The translations under genes and the position numbers were made by a program. A model generated the notes under the pieces. The model was given only the letters and a program-made list of their open reading frames with translations. It was not told where the DNA came from and ran no database searches. From NCBI GenBank assembly GCA_033856025.1, contig JAWVFQ010000004.1, positions 1-64,000 of the forward strand: a stretch of 64,000 bases of DNA. The letters are read 5' to 3'. Origin of the DNA: AC-38 sp033856025. GTDB lineage: Bacteria > Actinomycetota > Thermoleophilia > Solirubrobacterales > Solirubrobacteraceae. Positions 1 to 7,827 of this stretch are shown here, piece by piece. The first letter of the stretch is position 1, and each line of letters opens with the position of its first letter.

Positions 1-749
1 GCGGCCGGCGACCACGTGTTGGTCGCCGGGTCATAGAGCTCCGCGCTCGCCAGAACGCCGCCGTTGTACCCGCCGGCGACGAGCACCTTGCCGTCAGACA
101 GCCGCGTCGCCGTATGGAGGTAGCGGGCGGCGGTCAGGCTGCCCGCCGCCGACCACGAGTTGGTCGCCGGGTCATAGAGCTCCGCGCTCGCCAGGTAGCC
201 GCTGCTGCCGACCCCGCCGGCGACGAGCACCTTGCCGTTGGCCAGCAGCGTCTCCGTATGGAAGTAGCGGGCGGTGGTCAGGCTGCCCGCCGCCGACCAC
301 GTGTTGGTCGCCGGGTCATAGAGCTCCGCGCTCGCCAGGTAGCCGCTGCTGCCGGCCCCGCCGGCGACGAGCACCTTGCCGTTGGCCAGCAGCGTCGCCG
401 TATGGCTGTAGCGGGCGGCGGTCAGGCTGCCCGCCGCCGACCACGAGTTGGTCGCCGGGTCATAAAGCTCAGCGCTCGCCAGGAAGGTGAAGCCGCTGGA
501 CCCACCGGCGGCGAGCACCCTGCCGGTCCCGTCAGACAGCAAGGTCGCCGTATGGAGGTAGCGGGCGGTGGTCAGGCTGGCAGTGGGCGCCCACCCGGCA
601 GCGCCGGCCGAAGGCACGACCACCAACGCCGCCCCGAGCGCCACGACCACGAACATCGACACCAAACCGCCGCGCCGCGCACGCAAACCCGCCCCGCCGA
701 AACCCAGCGCAGCAGACACCGACCGGCGCGAACGAGACGAGCAAAACAT
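1..749 (-). CDS. Kelch-repeat secreted protein, C-terminus cut by window start
   Basis: The minus strand is open from an ATG at 749 to the edge of the window. It starts MFCSSRSRR, followed by a hydrophobic stretch (FVVVALGAALVVVPSAGAA) that looks like a signal peptide. After that come at least four near-identical units of about 48 residues with kelch hallmarks: ARY.HTATLL, GKVLVAGG, ASAELYDPATN.W. Kelch units form beta-propellers that usually bind proteins or glycans; the export signal places this one outside the membrane. The stop lies beyond base 1, so total length is unknown. A GGAGG ribosome site lies just upstream of the ATG inside the duplicated leader. The family call is secure; the ligand is unknown. 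Confidence 0.85.
   Translation of the reverse strand, partial: MFCSSRSRRSVSAALGFGGAGLRARRGGLVSMFVVVALGAALVVVPSAGAAGWAPTASLTTARYLHTATLLSDGTGRVLAAGGSSGFTFLASAELYDPATNSWSAAGSLTAARYSHTATLLANGKVLVAGGAGSSGYLASAELYDPATNTWSAAGSLTTARYFHTETLLANGKVLVAGGVGSSGYLASAELYDPATNSWSAAGSLTAARYLHTATRLSDGKVLVAGGYNGGVLASAELYDPATNTWSPA
19..590 (-). repeat. 144-bp tandem repeats encoding kelch units
   Basis: The string ttggtcgccgggtcata recurs at about 19, 160, 304 and 448, a spacing of 141 to 144 bp, or 47 to 48 codons. The copies differ at only a few positions, including synonymous ones. That is more alike than a propeller fold requires and suggests recent tandem duplication or gene conversion. The array lies entirely within the kelch gene. 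Confidence 0.85.
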
Positions 750-896
750 CAAGGCCTCCGTGGTCTAAGGGGCACCCGCGGAAGCACCGCAGGCCCGGAA
801 TCCCATGAGGGAAACCAACAGAGACCAACCCCGTCGGCGAGTCGATCACCCGGCAAGTCGGCTGAATCAGCCCCCGCTGTTGGCACCGTACACCCA
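723..896 (-). promoter_or_regulatory. Duplicated leader, copy A, upstream of the kelch gene
   Basis: This block matches 6141-6313 with about 14 differences by my by-eye alignment. It covers the 5' leader, the GGAGG ribosome site and the first nine codons of the kelch gene. On the minus strand it can fold several short hairpins: GCGG-TGCTT-CCGC, CCC-TCAT-GGG and the near-palindrome GGCTGATTCAGCC. The C of the first stem becomes T in copy B, which keeps a G-U pair. It may be a structured leader RNA, a shared promoter, or both. I cannot match it to a riboswitch consensus that I know. Confidence 0.7.
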
Positions 897-1312
897 TGTG
901 CCGTGCAAAGACAGCCGAAGACCGGTGCGACGGCGCCCACGCGACGATTCCGTGCCTGACAGCGCCCAAACCCTGGGGGGCGCCCTTTTGGGTCCCCTCG
1001 GGCGGTTCGCAACTGCCCCGAGCCTCGGCGAGCCCCGAGGGGCGACCGACCGGCCCATCTGGCGCTGCGCCCGGTCGTCAGGAGAAGACGTACCGGAACC
1101 GGGTTCCCTTGCAGTAGCGCCGCAGCTTGGACCCGTGGGAGGAACCGTGGGAGCGGTTCTCGGCGCTGCGGACGTACCGCACGTCGGCCATCCAGCCGAT
1201 TCGGGTGCACGCCTCGCGTGAGGCCACCGAACCCTGTTTTGGGCATTGAAGGATATCCCGGTATGGATGCCCAGTAACGCAAACGCGAGCACCGAGCTGC
1301 GCGCCCGACGTC
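897..1312. other. Gene-poor stretch with a possible gene remnant
   Basis: No complete gene is convincing here. The minus strand carries a C-terminus-like open frame ending at 1078 (last residues GTRFRYVFS) with many Arg, Ser and Tyr codons. Its upstream part changes character near 1240, so it may be the tail of a decayed gene. GC-rich inverted repeats occur around 985-1050. I see no RNA gene. Confidence 0.35.
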
Positions 1313-1540
1313 GCCCGCGCGGCGGCAGGCGGGCAGGACGTGCGCATCGGCGGTGGGCCGACCGTTGCGCGCGACTTCATCGCGGCGGGCCTCGTCGACC
1401 ACATCCACCTGGTCCAGGTACCCATCGTGCTCGGCCGCGGGGTGCGGCTGTGGGATGGCCTCGAAGCGCTCGAGGCGGACTACGCCATCGAGGCGGTCTC
1501 GACGCCCAGCGGCGTCACGCACCTCACGTTCACGCGATGA
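1313..1540 (+). pseudogene. 5'-truncated RibD-C/dihydrofolate-reductase-like fragment
   Basis: The frame encodes the C-terminal half of a bifunctional deaminase-reductase-like domain. It includes RIGGGPTV, which fits the nucleotide-binding segment of this family, then a stretch of the type AGLVDHIHL..PIVLGRGVRLWDG, ending HLTFTR. Homology seems to begin near codon GTC 1310-1313. Upstream in the same frame the sequence is unrelated, and the N-terminal substrate half, normally about 110 residues, is missing. A GTG at 1340 could start translation but would give only 66 residues. It is probably a relic left by a deletion or rearrangement. Confidence 0.7.
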
Positions 1541-1630
1541 CCCCCGGCCGCTGACGCTCGTTGTGCGCGTGCTGCGCTTCGCGGGTAGGCAGGGTCTTGT
1601 CCGCCGCCATCTCACCCGAAGGAGCCCGGA

Positions 1631-2344
1631 ATGCCGACTTCCCCGTCGGATCGGGTTGCGCGCCTCGCAGGGGTGCTCTTCCTCATCACGTTCGTCACCT
1701 CGATCCCAGCGCTGCTCCTCTACGACCCGGTTCTCAACGACCACGGCTACATCACCGGTGGCGGTGCGGACACCCGTGTGGCGCTGGGGGCGGTCCTGGA
1801 GCTGATCCTCATCATCGCCAACGTCGGCACGGCCGTCGTGCTGTTTCCCGTCCTCAAGCGGCAGAGCGAAAGCCTCGCGCTCGGCTATGTCGCGGCTCGC
1901 GTCGTCGAATGCGCCTTCATCGCCGTCGGCATCCTCAGCGTCCTGGCCGTCCTCACCCTGCGCCAGGACCTGGCCGGCCCCGGCGCGGACGCGGCCACGC
2001 TCAAGACGGTCGGGAGGGCGCTCGTCGCAATCAAGGACTGGACGTTCGTGCTCGGTCCGGGCTTCGTCGTCGGCGTTGGAAACGGGCTGATACTCGGTTA
2101 CCTGATGTACAGGTCCGGGCTGGTGCCACGCCGTATGGCGGTGCTCGGCCTGGTCGGCGGTCCGCTGGTGTGCGCTTCGGGCATCGCCGTCGTGTTCGAC
2201 GCGATCGAGCCGGGGTCCATCGGGCAGGGCATCGCGACGATCCCGGAGATCCTCTGGGAGCTGTCGCTTGGCATCTACCTGACCGTCAAGGGCTTCCGGC
2301 CGGCCAACGATCTGCCCCCGTTGGCGAGCCCAAGCACCTCCTAG
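1631..2344 (+). CDS. DUF4386 family membrane protein
   Basis: The 237-residue protein has about six hydrophobic segments and the pattern of actinobacterial DUF4386 proteins: an N-terminal ARLAGVLFLITFV helix, a central YVAARVVEC motif and a final helix before a short polar tail. It is an integral membrane protein of unknown function. An AGGAG ribosome site lies 7 bases before the ATG. Its stop codon TAG overlaps the TAG of the convergent downstream gene on a shared CTAG at 2341-2344, leaving no room for a terminator. Nothing in the neighbourhood suggests a substrate. Confidence 0.8.
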   Translation: MPTSPSDRVARLAGVLFLITFVTSIPALLLYDPVLNDHGYITGGGADTRVALGAVLELILIIANVGTAVVLFPVLKRQSESLALGYVAARVVECAFIAVGILSVLAVLTLRQDLAGPGADAATLKTVGRALVAIKDWTFVLGPGFVVGVGNGLILGYLMYRSGLVPRRMAVLGLVGGPLVCASGIAVVFDAIEPGSIGQGIATIPEILWELSLGIYLTVKGFRPANDLPPLASPSTS

Positions 2345-2631
2345 GAGCTGAACTGCAGGACCGTGTCCCCCTCGGTGACCGCGGGCGGGTCGGCCGTCGC
2401 GCCGACGTTCTCCTTGACCCACTCCGCCGCGCGCCGGGATGACTCGTCCGTTCCGGCCTTGTCCTCGCACACCGTCACGGTCACGCCGCCGTCGCCATCG
2501 CGGACGGCCGCGTAGTTGACGAAGCCCGGCACGCCGCTGATCAGGGCCTTGACGTCCTCCTCGCGCTGGCCGAGGAGATCGAAGAGCTCCGACGCTCCCT
2601 GCCCTGAATAGGTCCGAACGACTACGTGCAT
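2341..2631 (-). CDS. Small dimeric alpha/beta-barrel-like protein
   Basis: I chose the ATG at 2631 (MHVVVRTYSGQ) over one ten codons upstream because AGGCAGG lies in ribosome-site position. The 96 residues show the beta-alpha-beta pattern of antibiotic-biosynthesis-monooxygenase/ferredoxin-like barrels: a VVVRTY strand, a helix, GVPGFVNYAAVRDGDG, then a VTVTVCED strand. Such proteins are often small oxygenases or stress proteins, but I see no specific active site. It ends on the CTAG shared with the DUF4386 gene. Confidence 0.6.
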   Translation of the reverse strand: MHVVVRTYSGQGASELFDLLGQREEDVKALISGVPGFVNYAAVRDGDGGVTVTVCEDKAGTDESSRRAAEWVKENVGATADPPAVTEGDTVLQFSS

Positions 2632-2723
2632 GTGGGCCTGCCTTTCATGTGGCGATGCCACTTCCGTGGGCTCCGGCCCAACCTATCCGACCCCCGTCGA
2701 CGGCTGCGATAAATCGAAGCGGC

Positions 2724-3398
2724 TCAGCCGCCCGCGTGCAGGCTGCGCGCCGTGCGCGAGCGCGGGACCTCGCGCTGATCCGGGTTGGTCCCCAGCACGC
2801 GGTCGCTGAGGTTGTTGGTGATCCCGTGCCAGTAGCGCTCGTTCTTGAAGTGGTGCAGGCGGTGGTTGCGCCAGACGGCGCGGTACCAGGACGAGCGGGG
2901 CCGGTACGCGGTGTGGATCAGGAAGTGGGTCCACTCATAGACGCCGACCAGGACGTAGCCGGTGACCAGCGCTGTCAGCAGGGCTCCGTAGGGCACGCCG
3001 GCGCCGGCCGCGGCGATGGCCGCTCCGGTCAGCGCGGGCACGAGCGGGACGGCGAGCAGCAGGATGGCCAGCGCCTCGCCCGGGCTGAAGTTGATGAGAC
3101 CAAGGCGGTGGGGCTCCTCGTGGTGCTCGCGGTGCGCGCGAGCCGTCATGAGGTCGATCCGCCGGCCGGCGATCTCGAACGGGCGCGCGTGCAACAGGTA
3201 CACGTGGATCGCCCACTCCCCGAACGGATAGACGACGAGCATCGCGGCCACCGCGACCGCATCCGGCCACCCGATCCCGCCCGCCGCGACCCGCGCCGCG
3301 GCCACCGCCGCGAGCCCGGCCGCGATCACCCATGGACCGTGCTTGCCGCGGAACTCCCGCCACGCGCCCCCCAGCGTCGTGATCTCGCGGCCGTACAC
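2724..3398 (-). CDS. Fatty acid hydroxylase / sterol desaturase family protein
   Basis: The 224-residue membrane protein carries the histidine boxes of the di-iron hydroxylase superfamily: HVYLLH, HREHHE, HFLIH and HRLHH, spread between about four membrane helices. In this family the histidines hold two irons that activate O2 to hydroxylate a lipid chain, for example a fatty acid or a carotenoid. All boxes look intact, so activity is plausible. The substrate cannot be told from context. The next upstream gene is divergent, with only 43 bp between starts. Confidence 0.8.
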   Translation of the reverse strand: MYGREITTLGGAWREFRGKHGPWVIAAGLAAVAAARVAAGGIGWPDAVAVAAMLVVYPFGEWAIHVYLLHARPFEIAGRRIDLMTARAHREHHEEPHRLGLINFSPGEALAILLLAVPLVPALTGAAIAAAGAGVPYGALLTALVTGYVLVGVYEWTHFLIHTAYRPRSSWYRAVWRNHRLHHFKNERYWHGITNNLSDRVLGTNPDQREVPRSRTARSLHAGG

Positions 3399-3441
3399 GA
3401 CTGGAACAGTAGGCCACCCGGCGAGCCCATAATGTCGGTCG

Positions 3442-3843
3442 GTGTCCCGGCAGAACGTGGACCAGGTGCGGCGGGCCTACGCGGCGTTCGCGAGCGGCGA
3501 CCGCGACGCCGTCATGGAGATGCTCACGCCCGACGTGGTCTGGTACCCGGCGCTCGAGCTGCTGCTGGACCAGTCGATCTACCACGGTCCGGAGGCGGTC
3601 TGCCGCCTGCTGTTCGAGGAGATCCCCGCGGTCCTGGAGGGGTTCCGAGCGGAGCTGCTCGAGCTGCATGACCTCGACGACGAGCGCGTCCTCGCGGTGG
3701 CCCGATTCCGGGGCCGCGCGGGCGGGACCGACGTCGAGCAGACCTTCGGGCAGCTCTTCCACGGCCGCGACGGCCGGACCTACCGGATGGACTCCTATCC
3801 CAGCCGCCGCGAGGCGCTGGAGGCCATCGGACTGACCGCCTAG
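3442..3843 (+). CDS. NTF2/SnoaL-like protein
   Basis: The 133-residue protein begins MSRQNVDQVRRAYAAF and continues GDRDAVMEMLTPDVVWYPA, the typical start of SnoaL-like NTF2-fold proteins. The fold is a cone-shaped pocket used by isomerases, cyclases and ligand-binding proteins. The start is GTG; a nearby ATG at 3432 is out of frame. The divergent hydroxylase gene begins 43 bp away. It is similar in length and opening motif to the gene at 6402-6803. Function is not predictable beyond the fold. Confidence 0.75.
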   Translation: MSRQNVDQVRRAYAAFASGDRDAVMEMLTPDVVWYPALELLLDQSIYHGPEAVCRLLFEEIPAVLEGFRAELLELHDLDDERVLAVARFRGRAGGTDVEQTFGQLFHGRDGRTYRMDSYPSRREALEAIGLTA

Positions 3844-3866
3844 CCGGTCTATACTGCGCCACCGCT

Positions 3867-3940
3867 GCGGCTGTAGCTCAGTTGGCTAGAGCGTCTGCTT
3901 GCCATGCAGAAGGTCGTGGGTTCGAATCCCATCAGCCGCT
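3867..3940 (+). tRNA. tRNA-Gly (GCC)
   Basis: A full cloverleaf can be drawn: acceptor stem GCGGCTG with CAGCCGC, D arm around GTAGCTCAGTTGGCTAGAGC, anticodon stem TCTGC with GCAGA and loop TTGCCAT, and T arm GTGGG-TTCGAAT-CCCAT. The anticodon GCC reads glycine codons GGC and GGT, a major demand in a GC-rich genome. CCA is not encoded. A strong hairpin follows. No second copy of its 3' end occurs in the window, so there is no sign of an element integrated here. Confidence 0.93.
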
Positions 3941-3944
3941 TCTC

Positions 3945-3972
3945 GAGAACCCCTGCTAACGCGGGGGTTCTC
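3945..3972 (+). terminator. Hairpin terminator after tRNA-Gly
   Basis: GAGAACCCC at 3945 pairs perfectly with GGGGTTCTC ending at 3972, giving a 9-bp stem with a ten-base loop immediately after the tRNA. The U-run is weak (gctcatct), as is common in GC-rich actinobacteria. Confidence 0.75.
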
Positions 3973-4187
3973 GCTCATCTAGGGACTAGAGGGCGGCTTG
4001 CTGACCTGGCGCTACGGTGCTGCCGGTGCCAACTGGTGCCACTTCGGTGCCCTGGACAAGCGCCTTGATCCTCCCCAACATCCGCGCCCACACGTACGGA
4101 GCGATCCGCCGAGGATGGCCCCGGATCTTGGTCCTCAACCGGCCCGGCGCCCCCGCCCGTCGAGACAGGCTCCTCGCGGCGGACGGG
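3973..4187. other. No clear gene between terminator and the propeller gene
   Basis: The minus strand has an open frame ending at 3986 (last residues VAPGQQAAL) with a basic middle section (RRIAPYVWARMLGRIKALV). It has no clear start or ribosome site. A decayed recombinase tail beside the tRNA is conceivable, but nothing diagnostic is visible. I call no gene here. Confidence 0.3.
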
Positions 4188-6167
4188 TTAGCCGGGCAGG
4201 ATCGTGAAGCGGGCGGTCTTCACGGGGGTGGTCCTGCCGCCGGCTGTGGCGCTGACGAGCACCCGCCAGCGTCCGGGGGTGAGGGCCGAGCCACCGAGGC
4301 GGCCGTCGAAGCGGATGGCGTTGCGTCCGGCGTGGCCGCGGCGGGTGAGCGCGCGTGGCGGGGTTGTGCCCGGTCGGGGCGGGTGGGTGGTGAGCTTGTG
4401 GAAGCGCAGCCGCAGCATCGCGGGGCGGTTGAGCGTCACGCGGATCGTGGTGCCGCGCAACAGGCTGGCGCTCCCGGTGAGCAGCGTCGAGGTGCCCGCG
4501 GCGCCGAAGGACGCCGGCGACAGGGTGAGGTTGGTCAGGGTGAGGGCCGCCGAGGCGGGGCCTGCCGGGGGCGTCGCGGGGGGTGTGCCGGGCGGGGCGG
4601 GGGTGACGAAGGTCTGATCGCCGCCGCTGGCGTTCCCGCCGGCGCCGTTGGCAACTATGCGGAAGTGGTAGAGCGTGTTGGGCGCCAGTGCGCTCAGCGC
4701 CGCGGAGGCTGTCTGGCTGGAGCTGGCGGAGCCGGCGCTCTGGGTCGGCGTGCTCGTGCCGTAGCTGGTGGTGGTTCCGTAGTCGAAGTGGTAGCTGGCC
4801 GCGACGCCGTGGGGATTCACGCTGCCGTTGAGCGTCGCGCCGGTCTGCGTCACGCCGCTTGCGGGAAGCGTGCTGGCGTCGGGCGCCAGCGGGCTGGTCG
4901 TGAAGATCTGGTCGGCGCCTTCGGTCGGTCCCGCCGCGTTGGTGGCCACGATGCGAAAGTGGTAGGTCGTGTTGGGCAGCAGGCCCGACACCGGCTGCGA
5001 CAGGGCGTGGCTGGTGTTGTCCGCGCCCGCCGCCGCGTCGGCGGCCGGCACACGCGACCCGTACGCCGCCGTCGTGCCGTAGTCGAAGTGGTAGGTCGTC
5101 GCGTTGCCCTGCGGGTTTGCGGTCCCGTTCAGGGTCGCCCCGAGCAGTGTCACCGAGCTCGCCGCTTCCGTGGACACGGTGGGCTTTATCGCGCCCGTGT
5201 AGATCGCCGGGCTACCCCACGGACCGTCTGGGGTCGCTCCGGTCGTGACCAGATCGCCGCCCGCGCCTGTGTTGTCCAGGTTGGCGAACGAAATCGTGTT
5301 CCCGCCGTAGTTCGTCCAGTAGACCCGGTTCGCGGCGCGGTCGACCGCCACCCCCGCCGGGGAGGAGACGGTGGCGCCCGTCGTGTTCAGATCGTCCCCG
5401 CCGCTGCCGTCCAGGTTGGCGAACGAGATCGTGTTCCCGCCGTAATTCGCCCAGTACGCCCGGCCACCCACCACGTCGAGCGCTACGCCCTGGGGATTCG
5501 AGATGGTCGCGCCCTTCGTGTTCAGATCGCTCCCGCCGCTCCCGTCCAGGTTCGCGAACGAAATCTCGGCGCCAAGGTCGTTTGACCAGTAGATGCGCCC
5601 CGCGGCCTTGTCGATCGCCACGCCTTGCGGGGCGTCGACCGTCGCGCCGGTGGTGCTGAGGTCGCCGCCCGACCCGCTGCCGTCGAGCTTCGCAAAGGAG
5701 ATCTTGTAGACGCCCCCGGCGTTTGCCCAGTAGATCCGCCCCGCGGCCGGGTCGATCGCCACGCCACTCGGCCCATCTAGGGTCGCGCCGGCCGTGTTCA
5801 GGACGCCCGCGGAGCCGCTGCCATCGAGGTTCGCGTAGCCGATGCCCTCAACCCTGCCGCGGCGCGAAGCCCAGTAGATCCGCCCCGCGGCCGGGTCGAT
5901 CGCCACCCCGCTGCTATTGCCGACCGGCCCGCCGGTCGTGTCCAGAACACTGCCCCCACTCCCGTCCAGACTCGCCCTCAAGATCGCCCCGTCGTTGTAG
6001 TTCGACCAGAACACCGACGGCGGAATCGCCGCCTGCGCCGAAGGCGCGGCCGCGCCACCCGCCAACGCCAGCACGGCCACAACGCCCAGAACACGCCCGC
6101 GACGCGCCACACCACGCTCCGCCCAACTCCTAGGAAAACGCCGGCGCGAACGAGACGAGCAAAACAT
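4188..6167 (-). CDS. Secreted YWTD-like propeller protein with fibronectin-like domains
   Basis: The ATG at 6167 is preferred over an adjacent upstream TTG because GGAGG lies 5 bases before it. The product is 659 residues: the MFCSSRSRRR leader shared with the kelch gene, a signal peptide ending near PSAQAA, then about six units of some 42 residues (SGVAIDPAAGRIYWA, ANLDGSG), which resemble LDL-receptor YWTD beta-propellers. Two fibronectin-like repeats follow (TYHFDYGTT, LPNTTYHFRIVATN), then a Gly/Pro/Ala-rich C-terminal domain. No wall anchor motif is obvious. It is probably an extracellular binding or matrix protein. Confidence 0.8.
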   Translation of the reverse strand: MFCSSRSRRRFPRSWAERGVARRGRVLGVVAVLALAGGAAAPSAQAAIPPSVFWSNYNDGAILRASLDGSGGSVLDTTGGPVGNSSGVAIDPAAGRIYWASRRGRVEGIGYANLDGSGSAGVLNTAGATLDGPSGVAIDPAAGRIYWANAGGVYKISFAKLDGSGSGGDLSTTGATVDAPQGVAIDKAAGRIYWSNDLGAEISFANLDGSGGSDLNTKGATISNPQGVALDVVGGRAYWANYGGNTISFANLDGSGGDDLNTTGATVSSPAGVAVDRAANRVYWTNYGGNTISFANLDNTGAGGDLVTTGATPDGPWGSPAIYTGAIKPTVSTEAASSVTLLGATLNGTANPQGNATTYHFDYGTTAAYGSRVPAADAAAGADNTSHALSQPVSGLLPNTTYHFRIVATNAAGPTEGADQIFTTSPLAPDASTLPASGVTQTGATLNGSVNPHGVAASYHFDYGTTTSYGTSTPTQSAGSASSSQTASAALSALAPNTLYHFRIVANGAGGNASGGDQTFVTPAPPGTPPATPPAGPASAALTLTNLTLSPASFGAAGTSTLLTGSASLLRGTTIRVTLNRPAMLRLRFHKLTTHPPRPGTTPPRALTRRGHAGRNAIRFDGRLGGSALTPGRWRVLVSATAGGRTTPVKTARFTILPG

Positions 6168-6313
6168 CAAAGCCTCCGTGGTCTAGGGGCACCCGCGGAA
6201 GCACCACAGGCCTGGAATCCCATGAGGGAAACCAACAGAGGCCAACCCCGGCGGCGAGTCGATCGCCCGGCAAGTCGACTGAATCAGCCCCGGCTGCTAT
6301 CACGATACACCCA
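6141..6313 (-). promoter_or_regulatory. Duplicated leader, copy B, upstream of the YWTD-like gene
   Basis: This is the second copy of the block at 723-896 and holds the ribosome site and first nine codons of the gene at 6167. Substitutions relative to copy A are mostly transitions, and the hairpin cores CCC-TCAT-GGG and GTGG-TGCTT-CCGC are kept. Copy A has one extra base between the hairpins and the ribosome site. Conservation falls off sharply at both ends, which marks the limits of the unit. Confidence 0.7.
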
Positions 6314-6359
6314 AGCGGCGTACCACGAGCGACCACGTCCACCGTTTGCCAGCTACATC

Positions 6360-6398
6360 TCAGAGCGGAGCTTGAATCTCCACGTTCTCCCGCGACAT
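6360..6398 (-). pseudogene. Vestigial start of an NTF2-like gene
   Basis: Three bases after the stop of the gene at 6402-6803, an ATG opens MSRENVEIQAPL and then stops. MSRENVE is the opening used by the NTF2-like family next door (MSRENAEVVRRIY). The frame breaks after seven matching codons. It looks like the remaining 5' end of a tandem duplicate, with the rest deleted up to the leader block. Confidence 0.5.
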
Positions 6399-6401
6399 CG
6401 C

Positions 6402-6803
6402 CTACTCCCGCATCCCCACAGCTTCGAGGGCGTCGTCCTTGTCCTGGAATAAGCGAAAGCCGCTGGCCTTGCCGTCGTCCACTGTCCATACGTGCGCGCC
6501 GACGCCAACGACCTCAACGCCGCTTCCTCGGCCTCGAATCCGCACCGCGACGACCGCGATCACGTGAGGCTCTATGTCGATCACCTCTTGCAACTCGAAG
6601 GCGGCCTCTTCCACGGCTTCCTGGAAGCTGATCCACAGGGCGCGGATCTCGTCGCGCCCCCGATAGATCCCTTTGAAAGGGCCGACCGAGCGCGACCAGT
6701 CGTGCTCCATATCGTCGTCGCACTCGTCAAGGGCGGCCTCAATGTCCTGCCGGCTAAGCGCGCCATAGATCCGCCGCACGACCTCCGCGTTCTCCCGCGA
6801 CAT
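6402..6803 (-). CDS. NTF2/SnoaL-like protein
   Basis: The ATG at 6803 gives 133 residues beginning MSRENAEVVRRIYGALSR and matches family starts; longer frames upstream lack homology. Features are a helical N-terminus, the acidic DECDDDMEHDWSRSVGPF segment and the terminal strand GKASGFRLFQDKDDALEAVG. It resembles single-domain SnoaL/NTF2 proteins that bind small molecules or act as isomerases. A truncated copy of its own start lies directly downstream, which suggests the family is being duplicated and lost locally. Substrate is unknown. Confidence 0.75.
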   Translation of the reverse strand: MSRENAEVVRRIYGALSRQDIEAALDECDDDMEHDWSRSVGPFKGIYRGRDEIRALWISFQEAVEEAAFELQEVIDIEPHVIAVVAVRIRGRGSGVEVVGVGAHVWTVDDGKASGFRLFQDKDDALEAVGMRE

Positions 6804-6960
6804 CGCCCCAGTATCCCGCCCCGCAACTGCCGTGCCCCCAGAGAGGCCGCTAAAACAAGAAAAACCCATGTAGGGCGCCGCGCCCCATACAGTCCTGATT
6901 CCTGATCACCTGCCGCGCGACGACCGCTGACAGCCGCGCCCACGGAAGGGAAGGCCGAGA

Positions 6961-7662
6961 ATGCTCGGGAAGCTGCTCGCCTACGTCGGTCGCCACCACA
7001 TTGGCCTGGTGGCCTTGGCCGTGGCGCTGGGCGGCAGCGCCTACGCGGCGATCCCGGCGCGTAACGGGACGATCAAGGCGTGCTACACGACGCGGGGTGG
7101 GGCGATGCGCGTGGTGGATTCCGCCACGCGCGGCTGCCGGCGCGGGCAGAAGCTGCTGTCGTGGAACCAACAGGGACTTCGCGGACTGCCCGGCGCCGCG
7201 GGCGCAAACGGAACCCCGGGCACTAACGGGAGAGACGGCACCGCCGGGCGCGACGCAACGCCCGCCGACTTCGCCGGCGAGCCGACGCGCCTCGTCGCAG
7301 CGGGCGACGTGTTCACGCCGGGCTGTGGCGGCGTTGCCCGATTCTGCTCGGGCAATTTCGCATCCTGGGCCAACTACAGCGAGGCGCACCCGAGCTTCGC
7401 ACCGGTCGGGTTTTGGCGCGACAAGGCAAACGTCGTACGCCTGCAGGGGACGGTCGCAAGGAACTCGCCCGTGGGCGGGGACCCGTCCAACACCATGTTC
7501 GTGCTACCCGAGGGCTACCGGCCGACCGGGACGCGCGAGTTCACCGTCCGCCTCTGCGGCGGCACCCTGAACTACGTCGACATCGCCGCAAGCGGAGACG
7601 TGACGGTCGGCGATCAGACCGCCTCGTGCGTGCCGCTTGACGGCATCACATTCCGGCCCTGA
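6961..7662 (+). CDS. Secreted protein with short collagen-like Gly-X-Y repeat
   Basis: The 233-residue product opens with a signal-like segment (HHIGLVALAVALGGSAYA) and IPARNGTIKACYTT, an opening common in actinobacterial surface proteins. Residues 75-100 form about eight Gly-X-Y triplets (GLRGLPGAAGANGTPG), enough for a short triple helix if it trimerises. The remaining 120 residues contain several cysteines and look like an extracellular beta-sandwich with no domain I can name. A purine-rich GGAAGGGAAGG precedes the ATG. It is probably an exported trimeric surface protein. Confidence 0.7.
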   Translation: MLGKLLAYVGRHHIGLVALAVALGGSAYAAIPARNGTIKACYTTRGGAMRVVDSATRGCRRGQKLLSWNQQGLRGLPGAAGANGTPGTNGRDGTAGRDATPADFAGEPTRLVAAGDVFTPGCGGVARFCSGNFASWANYSEAHPSFAPVGFWRDKANVVRLQGTVARNSPVGGDPSNTMFVLPEGYRPTGTREFTVRLCGGTLNYVDIAASGDVTVGDQTASCVPLDGITFRP

Positions 7663-7827
7663 CCGCCAACGCCCGCAATGAGGCTCCCCGTTGGCGAATC
7701 GCGCCTCAGCGCAGTAGACCGCACCACGCTGGGAGGACCCGAAATATCCGTAGTACTCCCGATTTCCCGCGGCCGGGCGGTGCGTAGCTTCCTGGACGAG
7801 GTCAATCTCGAACCGGGAGGTAGTGAA

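Noticed and set aside
1..600. Regular repeats resembling a CRISPR or satellite array
   Set aside because: The 144-bp units encode in-frame kelch repeats with no spacer and repeat structure typical of CRISPR.
723..896. Known riboswitch (c-di-GMP, ydaO, cobalamin)
   Set aside because: The sequence cores I know for these are absent on either strand, so the leader is left unnamed.
3867..4190. Integrated element at tRNA-Gly
   Set aside because: The 3' end of the tRNA does not recur in the window, and no integrase motifs could be read in the nearby open frame.
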